A stretch of DNA of 64,000 bases from Companilactobacillus versmoldensis DSM 14857 = KCTC 3814 (GCF_001434295.1 NZ_AZFA01000012.1:1-64000); one strand, 5' to 3'. Numbered from the stretch's first letter, positions 17,212-26,775 are shown. Notes: generated from the letters alone by a model not told the origin. Translations and numbers: made by a program.

Positions 17212-18354
17212 TTGAAAAAAGTAAAAGTTATGACCGTCTTTGGTACTCGACCAGAGGCAATAAAAATGGCTCCATTAGTTTTAAAACTAAAACAAAATGC
17301 TGATCGATTTGAGACCGTGACTGTCGTGACAGCTCAACATCGAGAAATGCTAGATTCAGTTTTAGAGATCTTTAAAATCAAACCTGATTACGATCTCAAC
17401 ATCATGAAAGAACGCCAAACACTTAGTGGTATTACAGGATTGGTACTCAAGATGTTAGATACGATCATCGAGAAGGAACAACCAGACATTATCCTTGTCC
17501 ATGGTGACACAACTACAACCTTTAGTGCTAGTTTGTCAGCCTTTTATCACCAAACAACGATCGGACACGTTGAAGCAGGCTTAAGAACTTGGAATAAATA
17601 TTCTCCATGGCCAGAAGAAATGAATCGGCAAATGACCGATGACCTAGCAGATTTATATTTTGCTCCAACTAACAAGAGTAAAGCAAATCTTTTGAAGGAA
17701 AATCATCATGAGAAAGGCATCTTCGTAACTGGTAATACAGCTATCGATGCTTTACAAAGCACTGTACAAAAAGAATATCATCACGATGTCTTAGATATTA
17801 TCGATCCAGATAAGAAGATGATCTTAGTAACGATGCACCGTCGTGAGAATCAGGGCGAACCAATGAAACACGTCTTCACAGCGATGAAAAATGTTGTCGA
17901 AAAACATGATGATATTGAGTTGATCTATCCAGTTCACCTTAATCCCGTTGTTCAGGAAACGGCGAAAGAAATCTTGGGAGATGTCGATCGTGTTCACCTG
18001 ATAGAACCATTAGATGTCCTAGATTTCCACAACATGGCTTCTAAGAGTTATTTCATCATGACTGATTCTGGTGGCGTGCAAGAAGAAGCACCATCACTAG
18101 GTAAGCCGGTACTAGTTTTACGTGATACCACTGAAAGACCTGAAGGTGTCGATGCTGGTACCTTGAAGTTAGTGGGGACTGACGCAAAAGTCGTTGAAAA
18201 GGAAATGAGCCGTCTGATCGAAGATGACGCTGAATATCAACGTATGGCTAATGCTAAAAACCCCTATGGTGATGGTCACGCATCTGAACGAATCCTTGAT
18301 TCGATCAGTTATTATTTTGGCCAAACTGAGACTAAACCAAACGAATTTAAATAA
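17212..18354 (+). CDS. wecB: UDP-N-acetylglucosamine 2-epimerase (non-hydrolysing)
   Basis: A 380-aa enzyme interconverting UDP-GlcNAc and UDP-ManNAc for teichoic-acid or polysaccharide linkage units. Signature motifs are GTRPEAIKMAPL at the N-terminus, GDTTTT (about 95), VEAGLRTWNKYSPWPEEMNR (about 120) and TDSGGVQEEAPSLGKP (about 290). Two TTG codons are adjacent; the second (17212) is 7 nt from GAGGTG and is preferred. The gene stands alone with a strong terminator, as often seen for mnaA/wecB in lactobacilli. Confidence 0.95.
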   Translation: MKKVKVMTVFGTRPEAIKMAPLVLKLKQNADRFETVTVVTAQHREMLDSVLEIFKIKPDYDLNIMKERQTLSGITGLVLKMLDTIIEKEQPDIILVHGDTTTTFSASLSAFYHQTTIGHVEAGLRTWNKYSPWPEEMNRQMTDDLADLYFAPTNKSKANLLKENHHEKGIFVTGNTAIDALQSTVQKEYHHDVLDIIDPDKKMILVTMHRRENQGEPMKHVFTAMKNVVEKHDDIELIYPVHLNPVVQETAKEILGDVDRVHLIEPLDVLDFHNMASKSYFIMTDSGGVQEEAPSLGKPVLVLRDTTERPEGVDAGTLKLVGTDAKVVEKEMSRLIEDDAEYQRMANAKNPYGDGHASERILDSISYYFGQTETKPNEFK

Positions 18355-18363
18355 GTATGAATA

Positions 18364-18420
18364 AAAAACGCATCTGATCGATAATTTCAAGAAATGAAAT
18401 TACTGATCAGGTGCGTTTTT
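18364..18420. terminator. Bidirectional intrinsic terminator
   Basis: Long stem of about 25 bp with minor mismatches (18364-18389 with 18395-18420) between the convergent wecB and GtrA-family genes. Confidence 0.88.
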
Positions 18421-18882
18421 TTATACTTGGCGTTCTTTTTGACGTTTTGTGCGTAAATTTTTAAATCTTTCCATTAAATGACGGTTGTTGTAATCGAAGA
18501 TCCATTTGGAAGAATAATAATTGAATAGGCCAACAATAATTTGGTCGATAGCTTTGATGATCAAATTATTCCACGGCAAGATCAGGACGGCAACAATCAT
18601 GAACAAATCATCTATGACCAGAGAAAAGATCCGTGACAGTAAGAAGTAGCCACCTTCGTGGAATAATTTTTTGTAATCGGTCATCTCGGTTTGAAAGACA
18701 TAGTATTTGGTCACAAAAAACGAAAATAGATTGGAAATAAACCATGCAATCGTATTTGCTAGCCAAAGCTGCATGGCTAGATTATTGTGAGCAAGGTTAA
18801 AAATGGCAATGTTTAGAACCGAGGCTAAGAAACCAAAGAGACAATATACTAAGAATTCCCGATGCTGTTTAAGCATTTTCAT
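18421..18882 (-). CDS. GtrA family membrane protein
   Basis: A 153-aa protein with four hydrophobic helices and the GtrA pattern (FLVYCLFGFLASVLNIAIF near the N-terminus, NLFSFFVTKYYVFQ about residue 52, FNYYSSKWIFDY near the end). GtrA-like proteins are thought to flip undecaprenyl-linked sugars for cell-surface glycosylation. It starts 3 nt after the flavodoxin stop, so it is probably co-transcribed with it. Confidence 0.85.
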   Translation of the reverse strand: MKMLKQHREFLVYCLFGFLASVLNIAIFNLAHNNLAMQLWLANTIAWFISNLFSFFVTKYYVFQTEMTDYKKLFHEGGYFLLSRIFSLVIDDLFMIVAVLILPWNNLIIKAIDQIIVGLFNYYSSKWIFDYNNRHLMERFKNLRTKRQKERQV

Positions 18883-18885
18883 AAT

Positions 18886-19341
18886 TTACAGGCCCATTTC
18901 TTTGGCAGTCTTATAAAGTTGTTCGGCAAATTTATCTAAATTATCGATATCGTCTTGTTCTGGTTCGAGTTCAATTTTGACTGATTCAGCACCTTTGGTA
19001 GCTCCGGTCTCATCGAAGGTTTTGGCAAATTCATCGACAGCACTACAAAAATCCTCGTAAAATGTGTCACCGGAACCACAAGTCCCATAGACCTTACCTG
19101 TTAAATCAAGATCTTCCATATCTTCATAAAAATCAAGGGCTTCTTCGGGAACGATACCTTGATCGTATGTGTAACTAGCGATGATGCAAATATCTGCGTC
19201 CTCAAAGTCACTAGGATCGGTTTGAGAAACTTCACTCATTTCGACATCTGCATTGAGTTCTTCAAACTTTTCTGTTAATACATAGGCAATATCTTCATCA
19301 TTACCAGTTATGCTAGCATATACGATTTTTACTTTTGTCAT
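18886..19341 (-). CDS. Flavodoxin
   Basis: A 151-aa FMN-binding electron carrier. The phosphate-binding loop is YASITGNDEDIA (residues 8-19) and the isoalloxazine-flanking loops are SYTYDQG (about 58) and GSGDTFYEDFC (about 90). It is acidic, as usual for flavodoxins. The ATG at 19341 follows GAGGCGAC; the 22-residue upstream extension lacks a start context. It is followed by the GtrA-family gene. Confidence 0.9.
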   Translation of the reverse strand: MTKVKIVYASITGNDEDIAYVLTEKFEELNADVEMSEVSQTDPSDFEDADICIIASYTYDQGIVPEEALDFYEDMEDLDLTGKVYGTCGSGDTFYEDFCSAVDEFAKTFDETGATKGAESVKIELEPEQDDIDNLDKFAEQLYKTAKEMGL

Positions 19342-19486
19342 AATTATTAGTCGCCTCATTTTAAAATATCTTGAAACATTATAGCAAAAATTAAGCGTTA
19401 CCACCATCTAAACAAGAATTACTAAGTAGAAATTATTGATAATGTTATACTGAAAGTAATATTTATTTTGAGGGGCAATTATAACG

Positions 19487-20284
19487 ATGATAACATTAAA
19501 ATCACCACGCGAAATCGAAGGAATGAGAAAGTCTGGAGAGCTTTTAGCTAATACTCATATTGGTTTAAGGGATATTATAAAGCCAGGTATTTCATCATGG
19601 GAAATTGAGAAATTTGCTGATAACTATATCACTGAACATGGTGGGACACCATCTGAAAAAGGTTTCGAGGGATATAAATTTGCTACATGTGTCTGTGTCA
19701 ATGATGAGATAGCACATGGTATTCCTCGGAAAAATCTGATTTTAAAAACAGGTGACGTCGTCAAAGTTGATATGACTGTTAACTTAGATGGCTATGAAAG
19801 TGATTCATGCTGGACTTATGCGGTCGGCGAGATTTCTGAAGAAGATCAACGATTGATGGATGTGACTCATAAAGCTCTATATTTGGGAATCGATCAAGCT
19901 GTCATCGGTAATCGTATCGGTGATATTGGCCATGCCATTCAAGAATACGTTGAAACAGAGAATCATATGGGAGATGTCCGTGATTTGATTGGACATGGTA
20001 TCCAACCAACTATGCATGAATTACCAAATGTACCACATTATGGTGAAGCCGGGACTGGTTTAAGGTTACGTGAAGGTATGACGATTACAATTGAGCCAAT
20101 GGTAAATTTAGGAACTTGGGAAATCAGGGACAAGTTCGTTAAAGAAGACGGTTGGGAATATTTTGTCTCAGCTGATGGCACTAAATCAGCTCAATATGAA
20201 CATACGATTGCGATAACTAAAGACGGTCCAAAAATTTTAACTTCACAAGATCCAGAATATGATGCAAAATATCGTTTAAAATAA
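19487..20284 (+). CDS. map: Type I methionine aminopeptidase
   Basis: A 265-aa metalloprotease that removes the initiator Met from nascent proteins. The metal ligands are visible as VDMTVN and SDSCWTYAVG (the two Asp), GHGIQPTMHE (His), TIEPMV (Glu) and YEHTIAIT (Glu). It begins with the family pattern MITLKSPREIEGMRKSGE. GAGGGGC precedes the ATG. It heads a run map-yihY-galU with gaps of 11 and 3 nt, so the three are likely an operon. Confidence 0.95.
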   Translation: MITLKSPREIEGMRKSGELLANTHIGLRDIIKPGISSWEIEKFADNYITEHGGTPSEKGFEGYKFATCVCVNDEIAHGIPRKNLILKTGDVVKVDMTVNLDGYESDSCWTYAVGEISEEDQRLMDVTHKALYLGIDQAVIGNRIGDIGHAIQEYVETENHMGDVRDLIGHGIQPTMHELPNVPHYGEAGTGLRLREGMTITIEPMVNLGTWEIRDKFVKEDGWEYFVSADGTKSAQYEHTIAITKDGPKILTSQDPEYDAKYRLK

Positions 20285-20295
20285 TGGGCAATTAA

Positions 20296-21255
20296 ATGAA
20301 AGATATACAACAAAGTGAAGTGCCGATCTTCAAACAAAATATTTCTAAACGGCAAAAATTTTTAGGATTTGCAAAAGAAGTTGCAGATGCAATGAGCAAA
20401 TCAAATATCGGGATGTCCTCTAAAGCCATAACTTACTATATTTTATTGGCTTTGTTTCCAGCTGTGATCATTATTGGTAATTTGATTCCTTTGTTGCACT
20501 TGAACCGGCCAACAGTTATTTCTTACATCGAATTTATTTTGCCTCAAGATCTTCACAATTATTTAATGCCAACTATCATTCAGGTTTTGTCAGATTCTAA
20601 TAAGGGAATCTTATCTGTTGGTATTATTTTGGCCATTTGGGCAATTTCACGTGGTATTAACGTGGCTCAAATGACGATGAATCAAGCCTACGGGTTTGAT
20701 GTTGATAGTTTATACGCTGATACGACGTTCTTTAATTTCATCATTCGTCGTTCAGTGGCATTTTTGATGACCTTCACTATGCTGATTGCTGGTGTTGCAG
20801 TCGTCAGTGTCTTCACCTTTGGCCAGTCGATTTTAGAGTTGATTTTACCTAAGATGGGCTTGAATCCGAGCTTTTTGGATGAATTTTCACGTTGGAAATG
20901 GCCAGTTGCTATTGTTATAATGTTCTTGATTGTTTTTGCTTTATTCTATTTTTTACCTAATGTACGTTTGAAAATTCATTACGTTTTGCTTGGTACAGTG
21001 ATAGCATCTTTGGGAATTTTGATTTTGTCGCAACTTTTTACCTATTATTTAAATTATTTTGGAACATCTTGGAATAACTATGGAACAATTGGTGCTATCA
21101 TTATTTTTCTCTTATGGATGAACATGACTGTAATTATTTTTCTGTTTGGAAATGCGGTCAATGTAGGTTTCGCAGAGGCTAGTCGTGGTCCTTTCCTACA
21201 TGAAAAAACAAGCAAACTAACCAATATTTTAAAGTCACATGAAAAGGAAGAATAA
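20296..21255 (+). CDS. YihY/BrkB family membrane protein
   Basis: A 319-aa protein with six hydrophobic segments. It carries YihY/UPF0761 family motifs: MSSKAITYYILLALFPA near the N-terminus, WAISRGINVAQMTMNQAY (about residue 115), and the conserved FTYYLNYFGTSWNNYGTIGA (about 252) before the last helices. Function is unresolved in the family; older RNase BN labels are not supported. It lies between map and galU in one operon. Confidence 0.88.
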   Translation: MKDIQQSEVPIFKQNISKRQKFLGFAKEVADAMSKSNIGMSSKAITYYILLALFPAVIIIGNLIPLLHLNRPTVISYIEFILPQDLHNYLMPTIIQVLSDSNKGILSVGIILAIWAISRGINVAQMTMNQAYGFDVDSLYADTTFFNFIIRRSVAFLMTFTMLIAGVAVVSVFTFGQSILELILPKMGLNPSFLDEFSRWKWPVAIVIMFLIVFALFYFLPNVRLKIHYVLLGTVIASLGILILSQLFTYYLNYFGTSWNNYGTIGAIIIFLLWMNMTVIIFLFGNAVNVGFAEASRGPFLHEKTSKLTNILKSHEKEE

Positions 21256-21258
21256 CAG

Positions 21259-22164
21259 ATGAAAGTCAGAAAAGCTATTATCCCTGCAGCAGGTTTAGGA
21301 ACAAGATTTTTGCCAGCAACTAAGGCATTGGCTAAGGAAATGTTGCCAATTGTTGATAAACCAACGATTCAATTTATTGTCGAAGAAGCTAAAGCTTCTG
21401 GTATCGAAGATATTTTGATCATTACTGGTAAGAATAAGCGCTCGATCGAGGATCATTTTGATTCTGTTCCCGAACTAGAGCAAAATCTTAAGGCCAAGAA
21501 CAAGACTGAACTGTTGAATGTCGTTCAAAAGACGACTGATCTAGGAATCAATTTGTATTATAGTCGTCAAGCTCATCCAAATGGGTTAGGCGATGCAGTA
21601 GCTCAAGCTCGTTCATTTATTGCTGACGAACCCTTTGTAGTCATGCTTGGTGATGATTTGATGAAAGATAAGGTTCCTTTGACAAAGCAATTGATCGAAG
21701 ATTATGAACAAACACATGCTTCTACCTTGGCTGTTATGCAGGTCCCTAAGTCGGATGTATCAAAATATGGTGTCATCGATCCAGAGGGTCAACAACGTCC
21801 AGGACTATACAATGTTAAACGTTTCGTTGAAAAGCCTAAGGTGGAAGATGCGCCAAGTAATTTGGCAATCATTGGTCGGTATTTATTGACACCAGAAATT
21901 TTTGATTTGCTTGATACTCAAAAACCCGGTGCCGGTCATGAGATTCAACTGACTGATGCAATCGACCGTATGAACAAGACTCAACGGGTCTTTGCCCATG
22001 AATTTACTGGCCAACGTTTTGATGTCGGTAATAAATTTGGTTACGTAAAAACAAATATCGAATATGGTTTGACACACCCAGAAGTAAAGGATGAACTGAA
22101 ACCATACTTGATTCAATTAGCCAAAGAGTTAGAAGCTGAAGATAAAAAAACTACGAAAAAATAG
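21259..22164 (+). CDS. galU: UTP-glucose-1-phosphate uridylyltransferase
   Basis: A 301-aa nucleotidyltransferase forming UDP-glucose from UTP and glucose-1-phosphate for polysaccharide, glycolipid and galactose metabolism. The nucleotide-binding signature is [19 protein letters not shown] (residues 9-27), the metal/UTP region is VMLGDDL (about 130), and RFVEKP (about 192) and [12 protein letters not shown] (about 225) are conserved. It is the third gene of the map operon (3-nt gap). Its TAG stop abuts the stop codon of a convergent small gene. Confidence 0.96.
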   Translation: MKVRKAIIPAAGLGTRFLPATKALAKEMLPIVDKPTIQFIVEEAKASGIEDILIITGKNKRSIEDHFDSVPELEQNLKAKNKTELLNVVQKTTDLGINLYYSRQAHPNGLGDAVAQARSFIADEPFVVMLGDDLMKDKVPLTKQLIEDYEQTHASTLAVMQVPKSDVSKYGVIDPEGQQRPGLYNVKRFVEKPKVEDAPSNLAIIGRYLLTPEIFDLLDTQKPGAGHEIQLTDAIDRMNKTQRVFAHEFTGQRFDVGNKFGYVKTNIEYGLTHPEVKDELKPYLIQLAKELEAEDKKTTKK

Positions 22165-22449
22165 TTAACCTAAAAGTATGCGATCATCAGCGACTCTGAA
22201 ACCAAAGAGTTGCTGATGTTTTTTTGTGTCTTTATAGAAGACCGGTAGGCGATAAAGTTCCTTTTTATTTAACAAAAGTAAAAATTCCCAATTTTTTAAG
22301 CCACGCAAATTGGATGAAGTCTGTAAATAAACAGCTCCATCATGAACTTCGATGTCGACCACAGCTAGATTAAGCTCTGATTGTTCGACAAATATGCGAT
22401 TGTTTTTTTTGAAATCATTTAACATAAAAATCAGATCAATAACTCTCAT
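22165..22449 (-). CDS. Conserved-looking hypothetical protein
   Basis: A 94-aa soluble protein with a strand-rich central part (LNLAVVDIEVHDGAVYLQTSS) and KKELYRLPVFYKDTKK. The family is not recognised. It starts at the ATG at 22449 with a modest GGTG ribosome binding site; a TTG directly upstream is possible. The 3' end overlaps the terminator hairpin of galU, so the two genes are arranged tail-to-tail with shared sequence. Codon use is like its neighbours, which favours a real gene. Confidence 0.5.
   Translation of the reverse strand: MRVIDLIFMLNDFKKNNRIFVEQSELNLAVVDIEVHDGAVYLQTSSNLRGLKNWEFLLLLNKKELYRLPVFYKDTKKHQQLFGFRVADDRILLG
22186..22225 (+). terminator. galU terminator inside the convergent gene
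   Basis: A 13-position stem (about 22186-22198 with 22206-22218) followed by TTTTTTT on the plus strand. It lies within the 3' coding end of the minus-strand gene. Confidence 0.75.
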
Positions 22450-22537
22450 CAAGACACCAGCGTTGTTTTTATTTGCTAAATAAATTATTATTTAAACTTA
22501 GGGTTATTCTACCAAAAATTAAAGAGGTAATGAATTT

Positions 22538-23692
22538 ATGGATTCAGTCGTTATTATTGATGCTAAAAGGACCGCAATTGGCAAATTTCGTGGGCAATTT
22601 GCTGAATTGACGTCGGTACAACTAGGCACCAGATTGGTCAAACAGTTACTGAGTAACAATCAAGTTGACCCAGAAATTGTTGATCAATTTATCTTTGGCA
22701 ATGTGTATCAAGCAGGGATGGGCCAAAATGTCGCCAGGCAAATTGGTCTAAATGCAGGTGGACGCGTTGAATCGACTGCGATGACGGTAAATCAAGTTTG
22801 TGGTTCAGGGATGAAAGCTGTTCATGAAGCCACTAATGCACTATTACTAAATGACGCTGATGTGATCGTTGCAGGTGGGGTTGAAAGTATGTCGAATGCG
22901 GCTTTTTATTCACATCGCGTCGGGAAATTAGAACCTTCAGACGAGCAGGGCGATACCTTATTTTGTGATGGTTTAGTCGATGCATTCGGAAATTATCCTA
23001 TGGGGATCACTGCCGAGAACGTCGCCAAAAAATATCAGGTCACGCGACAAATGCAAGATGAATTTGCTTTACGTTCGCAACAAAAAGCTTTTGCGGCCAC
23101 TGATATGATGGCTAAAGAGATCCTGCCGATCGAAGTGGCCGGGGACCAAGTCGTCAGCGACCAATCGATCCGTGGCAACTCTAATTTAGAAAAAATGGCG
23201 CAACTAAAGCCAGCCTTTAAAGAAGATGGGACAGTTACTGCCGGTAACTCATCACCATTAAATGATGGTGCAGCCGCCTTGATCATGATGCGTAAGTCAA
23301 CGGCTGAGAAAATGGGTCTAGTTTATATTGCTGAATTGACGGGCTACGTCGAAGCTGGGATCGACCCAAGTATTATGGGTTATGCCCCTTATTATGCTAT
23401 TAAGAAGTATTATCAAAAATATCAAACTACTCAAACTGATTTTGATCTCTTTGAAATCAATGAAGCCTTTGCTGCGCCTTCAGTTGCCTTAGGACGTGAC
23501 TTAAATATCCCTGATGAAAAAATGAATATTTATGGTGGGGCAATTGCCCTTGGCCATCCATTAGGTGCCACAGGTGCAAGATTGATCGTTTCACTGATCA
23601 ACTCACTTCAACAGGAAAACAAGCAAACTGGTCTAGCTTCACTATGTATTGGTGGAGGAATGGCCATGGCTTTAGGACTCAAACTATCATGA
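22538..23692 (+). CDS. Acetyl-CoA C-acetyltransferase (thiolase)
   Basis: A 384-aa thiolase condensing two acetyl-CoA to acetoacetyl-CoA, the entry step of the mevalonate route. The nucleophilic Cys lies in NQVCGSGMKAVHEA (about residue 88). The C-terminal catalytic motifs are NEAFAAP (about 310), GGAIALGHPLGATGAR (about 335) and a second Cys in LCIGGGMAMAL (about 373). AGAGGT precedes the start. It overlaps mvaA by 4 nt (ATGA), so the two are translationally coupled. Confidence 0.95.
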   Translation: MDSVVIIDAKRTAIGKFRGQFAELTSVQLGTRLVKQLLSNNQVDPEIVDQFIFGNVYQAGMGQNVARQIGLNAGGRVESTAMTVNQVCGSGMKAVHEATNALLLNDADVIVAGGVESMSNAAFYSHRVGKLEPSDEQGDTLFCDGLVDAFGNYPMGITAENVAKKYQVTRQMQDEFALRSQQKAFAATDMMAKEILPIEVAGDQVVSDQSIRGNSNLEKMAQLKPAFKEDGTVTAGNSSPLNDGAAALIMMRKSTAEKMGLVYIAELTGYVEAGIDPSIMGYAPYYAIKKYYQKYQTTQTDFDLFEINEAFAAPSVALGRDLNIPDEKMNIYGGAIALGHPLGATGARLIVSLINSLQQENKQTGLASLCIGGGMAMALGLKLS

Positions 23693-24930
23693 AAATATAT
23701 CAAATGACTAATCAGCAACGGATCGATTATTTACAATCTCACGGCTGTTTAAATCCTGAGCAAGTAAAATTTTTGCAAAACGAAGAACCACTCAGCCAAG
23801 ATATCGCTAATAGTCTGAGTGAAAACCAAATTGGGATTTTTGGATTGCCTTATGGGTTCGCTACGGATTTTCTAATTAATGGCAAGGAATATTTAGTGCC
23901 AATGTCTATCGAAGAACCATCAGTGATTGCGGCAGCATCCAATGGTGCAATGCGCGTCAAGGCTAGCGGTGGTTTTGAGGTGAAAACTAGTCAACATGTC
24001 ATGTACGGTCAGATTGTTTTAGAAGATGGCACTGATGATAAGGTGTTCAATATTGAAAAACATCAAGCTGAGATCATTAAATTAGCTGAAGCTGCACGGC
24101 CCAGCTTATTAAAGCGTGGCGGTGGAGTCGTTTCATTGACTGTCCAGAAAGTTTCTGATTGTCTAGAAATTTTGATTGGCGTCAATACAGTTGATGCAAT
24201 GGGAGCTAATATCGTCAATTCAATGCTGGAACAAATCGCTCCAAGCATTTCCAAGTTAGTTGATAGTAAGATTTTATGCTGTATCCTTTCCAATAGTGGT
24301 GAAGAACAGATTGTTAATGTAGATGCTCATGTATCGTTTGATAAATTAAAGACCAAACAAATGACTGGTGAAGAGGTCGCTCAACGGATCGTTCACTTAA
24401 GTGAATTTGCACGAAATTCAAAAATGCGGGCAGTGACTCATAACAAGGGCATTATGAACGGTATCGATGCAGTTTTGATTGCTACTGGGAATGACTTTCG
24501 GGCTCAAGAAGCGGCAGCCCACAGTTTCTTTGCTGACGAGTCAGGCTACCGGCCTTTTAGTTCTTGGGAGATTGAAAACGATCAATTGGTTGGTCATCTG
24601 CAAATGCCGATTGAAATTGGGACTGTTGGCGGGGCAATCAAGGCTTTGCCAATGGCTCAGTTAAGTCTAGCGATAATGAATATCAAGAATAGCCAGGAAT
24701 TACAGGCAGTCATCGGTGCTGTTGGCTTGGCCAATAACTTGTCGGCAATCAGAGCCTTGGTTACGACAGGTCTACAAGCTGGACATATGAGCCTTCAGAG
24801 TAAATCTTTAGCAGTGTCAGCTGGAGCAACTGGGTCAGAGATAACAAAAATATCTGAACAACTGAATAATGAAAAAACATACACTTTAGAAGCTGCTCAA
24901 AAACTTTTGAAAAAATTGAGGAATAAATAA
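23689..24930 (+). CDS. mvaA: Class II hydroxymethylglutaryl-CoA reductase
   Basis: A 413-aa soluble enzyme reducing HMG-CoA to mevalonate. Motifs include EEPSVIAAAS (catalytic Glu, about residue 82), VDAMGANIVNSMLE (about 180), HNKGIMNGIDAV (catalytic Lys and Asp, about 255-262), GTVGGA (about 312) and LQAGHMSLQ (catalytic His, about 365). There is no membrane domain, as in bacterial class II enzymes. The start at 23689 overlaps the thiolase stop; the longer frame from 23644 is only thiolase overlap. Confidence 0.95.
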   Translation: MKIYQMTNQQRIDYLQSHGCLNPEQVKFLQNEEPLSQDIANSLSENQIGIFGLPYGFATDFLINGKEYLVPMSIEEPSVIAAASNGAMRVKASGGFEVKTSQHVMYGQIVLEDGTDDKVFNIEKHQAEIIKLAEAARPSLLKRGGGVVSLTVQKVSDCLEILIGVNTVDAMGANIVNSMLEQIAPSISKLVDSKILCCILSNSGEEQIVNVDAHVSFDKLKTKQMTGEEVAQRIVHLSEFARNSKMRAVTHNKGIMNGIDAVLIATGNDFRAQEAAAHSFFADESGYRPFSSWEIENDQLVGHLQMPIEIGTVGGAIKALPMAQLSLAIMNIKNSQELQAVIGAVGLANNLSAIRALVTTGLQAGHMSLQSKSLAVSAGATGSEITKISEQLNNEKTYTLEAAQKLLKKLRNK

Positions 24931-24931
24931 T

Positions 24932-26086
24932 ATGGATATCGGAATTGAGAAAATTGGCTTTTATACGCCTAAAAATTATATAGATATCGTTGAATTAGCC
25001 AAGGCTAGAAACCAAGAACCAGATAAATTTACAATTGGTATCGGCCAAGATAAGCAGGCTGTTCCAGCTGTCTATGAAGATGCTGTTACCATGGCTGCTG
25101 AAGCTAGTCATCAAATATTGACTGATGATGATAAAAAAAATCTTGGTCTATTGATTGTTGGATCAGAAAGTAGTGTCGACGAATCAAAAGCTGCCGCATT
25201 GTTTTTGATTGATTTATTGGATCTTCCAGAGAACATCCGTGCTTTTGAAATCAAGGAAGCCTGTTATGGTGCTACTGCAGGATTACAAATGGCTACAGAT
25301 TATATTGCCGCTCATCCGGATAAAAAAGCTTTAGTTATCGCCAGTGATATTGCCAGATATGGGATCAATACACCTGGCGAAGTTACTCAAGGGGCAGGGA
25401 GCGTGGCAATGGTAGTCAGCGCCAATCCTCAAGTGTTGAAACTCGAAGGAAAATCCAGTTTTATGAGCCGAAATGTCGGTGACTTCTGGCGTCCTACTTT
25501 CTCCAAAACTGCTTTCGCCCGTGGTAAGTACTCAAATCAAATTTATATTGAATTTTTTGAAACGCTCTGGAAGCAATATCAAGCTGAATTTTCTGTCTCA
25601 GCTGACGATTTTAAGGCAATGTTGTTCCATATTCCTTACACGAAGATGGGTAAAAAGGCGATGCGGACGTTGCAAGGTAAAATCAGTGACGCCAAATATG
25701 CTCAGTTAGAAAAAGAATATCAAGCAAGTATTTTATTTGGTCGTCAAGTTGGTAATTTGTACACCGGTTCTTTATACCTTGGTCTGTTATCATATTTGAT
25801 CAACTCTGACGTTAAGTCGGCCGACCAATTGCTGCTGTTCAGTTATGGCTCTGGCGCCGTGGGTGAACTTTACAGTGGTATCGTTGGGGATGATTTCAAA
25901 GCTAATATTCCAGTAGCAGAGATTAAGGCATTATTATCTGACCGAAATAAGATTAGTATCGCCGACTATGAAGATGTTTTCCAGCAGTCGATCAGTGATG
26001 GTGAAAGCGTTGATCCAACAACAGTCAGTGGCCATTTCTACTTGAGTGAGATCAAGGAAAATGAAAGAATTTATAGCAAAAAGTAA
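24932..26086 (+). CDS. mvaS: Hydroxymethylglutaryl-CoA synthase
   Basis: A 384-aa enzyme adding acetyl-CoA to acetoacetyl-CoA. Catalytic residues fall in VGSESSVDESKAAA (Glu, about residue 79), EIKEACYGATAGLQMA (Cys, about 110) and LFHIPYTKMGKKA (His, about 232). It follows mvaA by 1 nt, completing a cluster that makes mevalonate from acetyl-CoA. The lower pathway genes (kinases, decarboxylase) are not in the window. No terminator follows until 26442. Confidence 0.95.
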   Translation: MDIGIEKIGFYTPKNYIDIVELAKARNQEPDKFTIGIGQDKQAVPAVYEDAVTMAAEASHQILTDDDKKNLGLLIVGSESSVDESKAAALFLIDLLDLPENIRAFEIKEACYGATAGLQMATDYIAAHPDKKALVIASDIARYGINTPGEVTQGAGSVAMVVSANPQVLKLEGKSSFMSRNVGDFWRPTFSKTAFARGKYSNQIYIEFFETLWKQYQAEFSVSADDFKAMLFHIPYTKMGKKAMRTLQGKISDAKYAQLEKEYQASILFGRQVGNLYTGSLYLGLLSYLINSDVKSADQLLLFSYGSGAVGELYSGIVGDDFKANIPVAEIKALLSDRNKISIADYEDVFQQSISDGESVDPTTVSGHFYLSEIKENERIYSKK

Positions 26087-26441
26087 TTGGGTATTGCAAG
26101 CGATTACATCAAGTGATATATTTAAGTCGTGGTAAAGATGAAGTGCCTCAGGAACTGTAGACCTAATGCTTCATGGTTTAAATAGTTTTATTGTTTCTCG
26201 TAAATGGTAGATCGATTTTCGCATCAAGTTTGGTTTTTTACAGTTCAACGACATTTTTGAAACTAGCGACACAAGTTAACATAACATCGACCTAATTAGT
26301 TAGTCGCACAACAATTACATGAGATTCGCTAGGATTCATTAGTTGAACAAGTTATACATAGTAAGATATGTTTTCGAGTAGTTCGATTCACTTAACGTTT
26401 ATCAATCTACAGTAAATTTCATCTTACCACGTATATTTAAA
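26087..26441 (+). other. Non-coding region with paired ends, candidate structured RNA
   Basis: No gene is visible in 355 bp. The ends pair with each other (26128-26142 with 26418-26431, and CTGTAG at 26155 with CTACAG at 26407). Inside are two mutually exclusive helices: CTAGCGA (26263) with TCGCTAG (26326), and GCGAC (26266) with GTCGC (26303). A terminator follows at once. It could be a long structured 3' UTR of mvaS or an independent RNA. Confidence 0.4.
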
Positions 26442-26470
26442 CGGGCTCCCTTTCTTGGGGGTCTTTTTTT
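26442..26470 (+). terminator. Intrinsic terminator
   Basis: GC-rich stem with two G-T pairs (about 26443-26450 with 26457-26464), a 6-nt loop and seven T. It lies 355 nt after mvaS. Confidence 0.75.
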
Positions 26471-26471
26471 A

Positions 26472-26527
26472 ATGGCCAGTTGCGCCTACGGCGCTTACTG
26501 TCCATTACGGCACATCCAAAGGATGTG
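26472..26527. repeat. Two adjacent palindromes
   Basis: A near-complete palindrome of 34 nt (26472-26505; arms ATGG, CAGT, GCGCC around TAC, interrupted by single bases) is followed by CACATCC/GGATGTG with an AAA loop (26511-26527). Either might be a protein-binding site or a short extragenic palindromic element. Confidence 0.6.
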
Positions 26528-26621
26528 GCGATTCATATGAAAAGAAACTAGAGTGTCAATTCATAAATTTGATAGAGGATGATGTTTTAAGTTCAAGTAA
26601 CTTGAATTTAGTAGGTTCACT

Positions 26622-26775
26622 GCCGTCGAAGTGGCTCCACAAATATGGGCTGGAACGTGGTGGACGCCACTTGGAGCCTCCCTTTGGGAGTCTTCAAGCT
26701 GGGTCTTGTTCTAAGCTCGTTTCACTCACTAAGAACAATTTCACCACTTAGCCCAATTTGTTCCACCACTTCGAC
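26622..26775 (+). repeat. 154-bp structured repeat, copy 1
   Basis: First of three copies of a 154-bp non-coding element. The ends are inverted (GTCGAAGTGG at the left, its complement CCACTTCGAC at the right). Three internal hairpins can be drawn: GTGG/CCAC, CTCCC/GGGAG, and TTGTTCT/AGAACAA. The flanking GGTTCACT on the left and TAG on the right are shared with copy 3. A short reading frame through it is not credible. Confidence 0.85.

Noticed and set aside
26569-26751. Open frame of 60 codons, with similar ones at 28355-28576 (+) and 29465-29803 (-)
   Set aside because: All pass through the 154-bp repeat copies. Their apparent similarity to each other comes from the repeat. No ribosome binding sites; the nucleotide structure (hairpins) explains the conservation.
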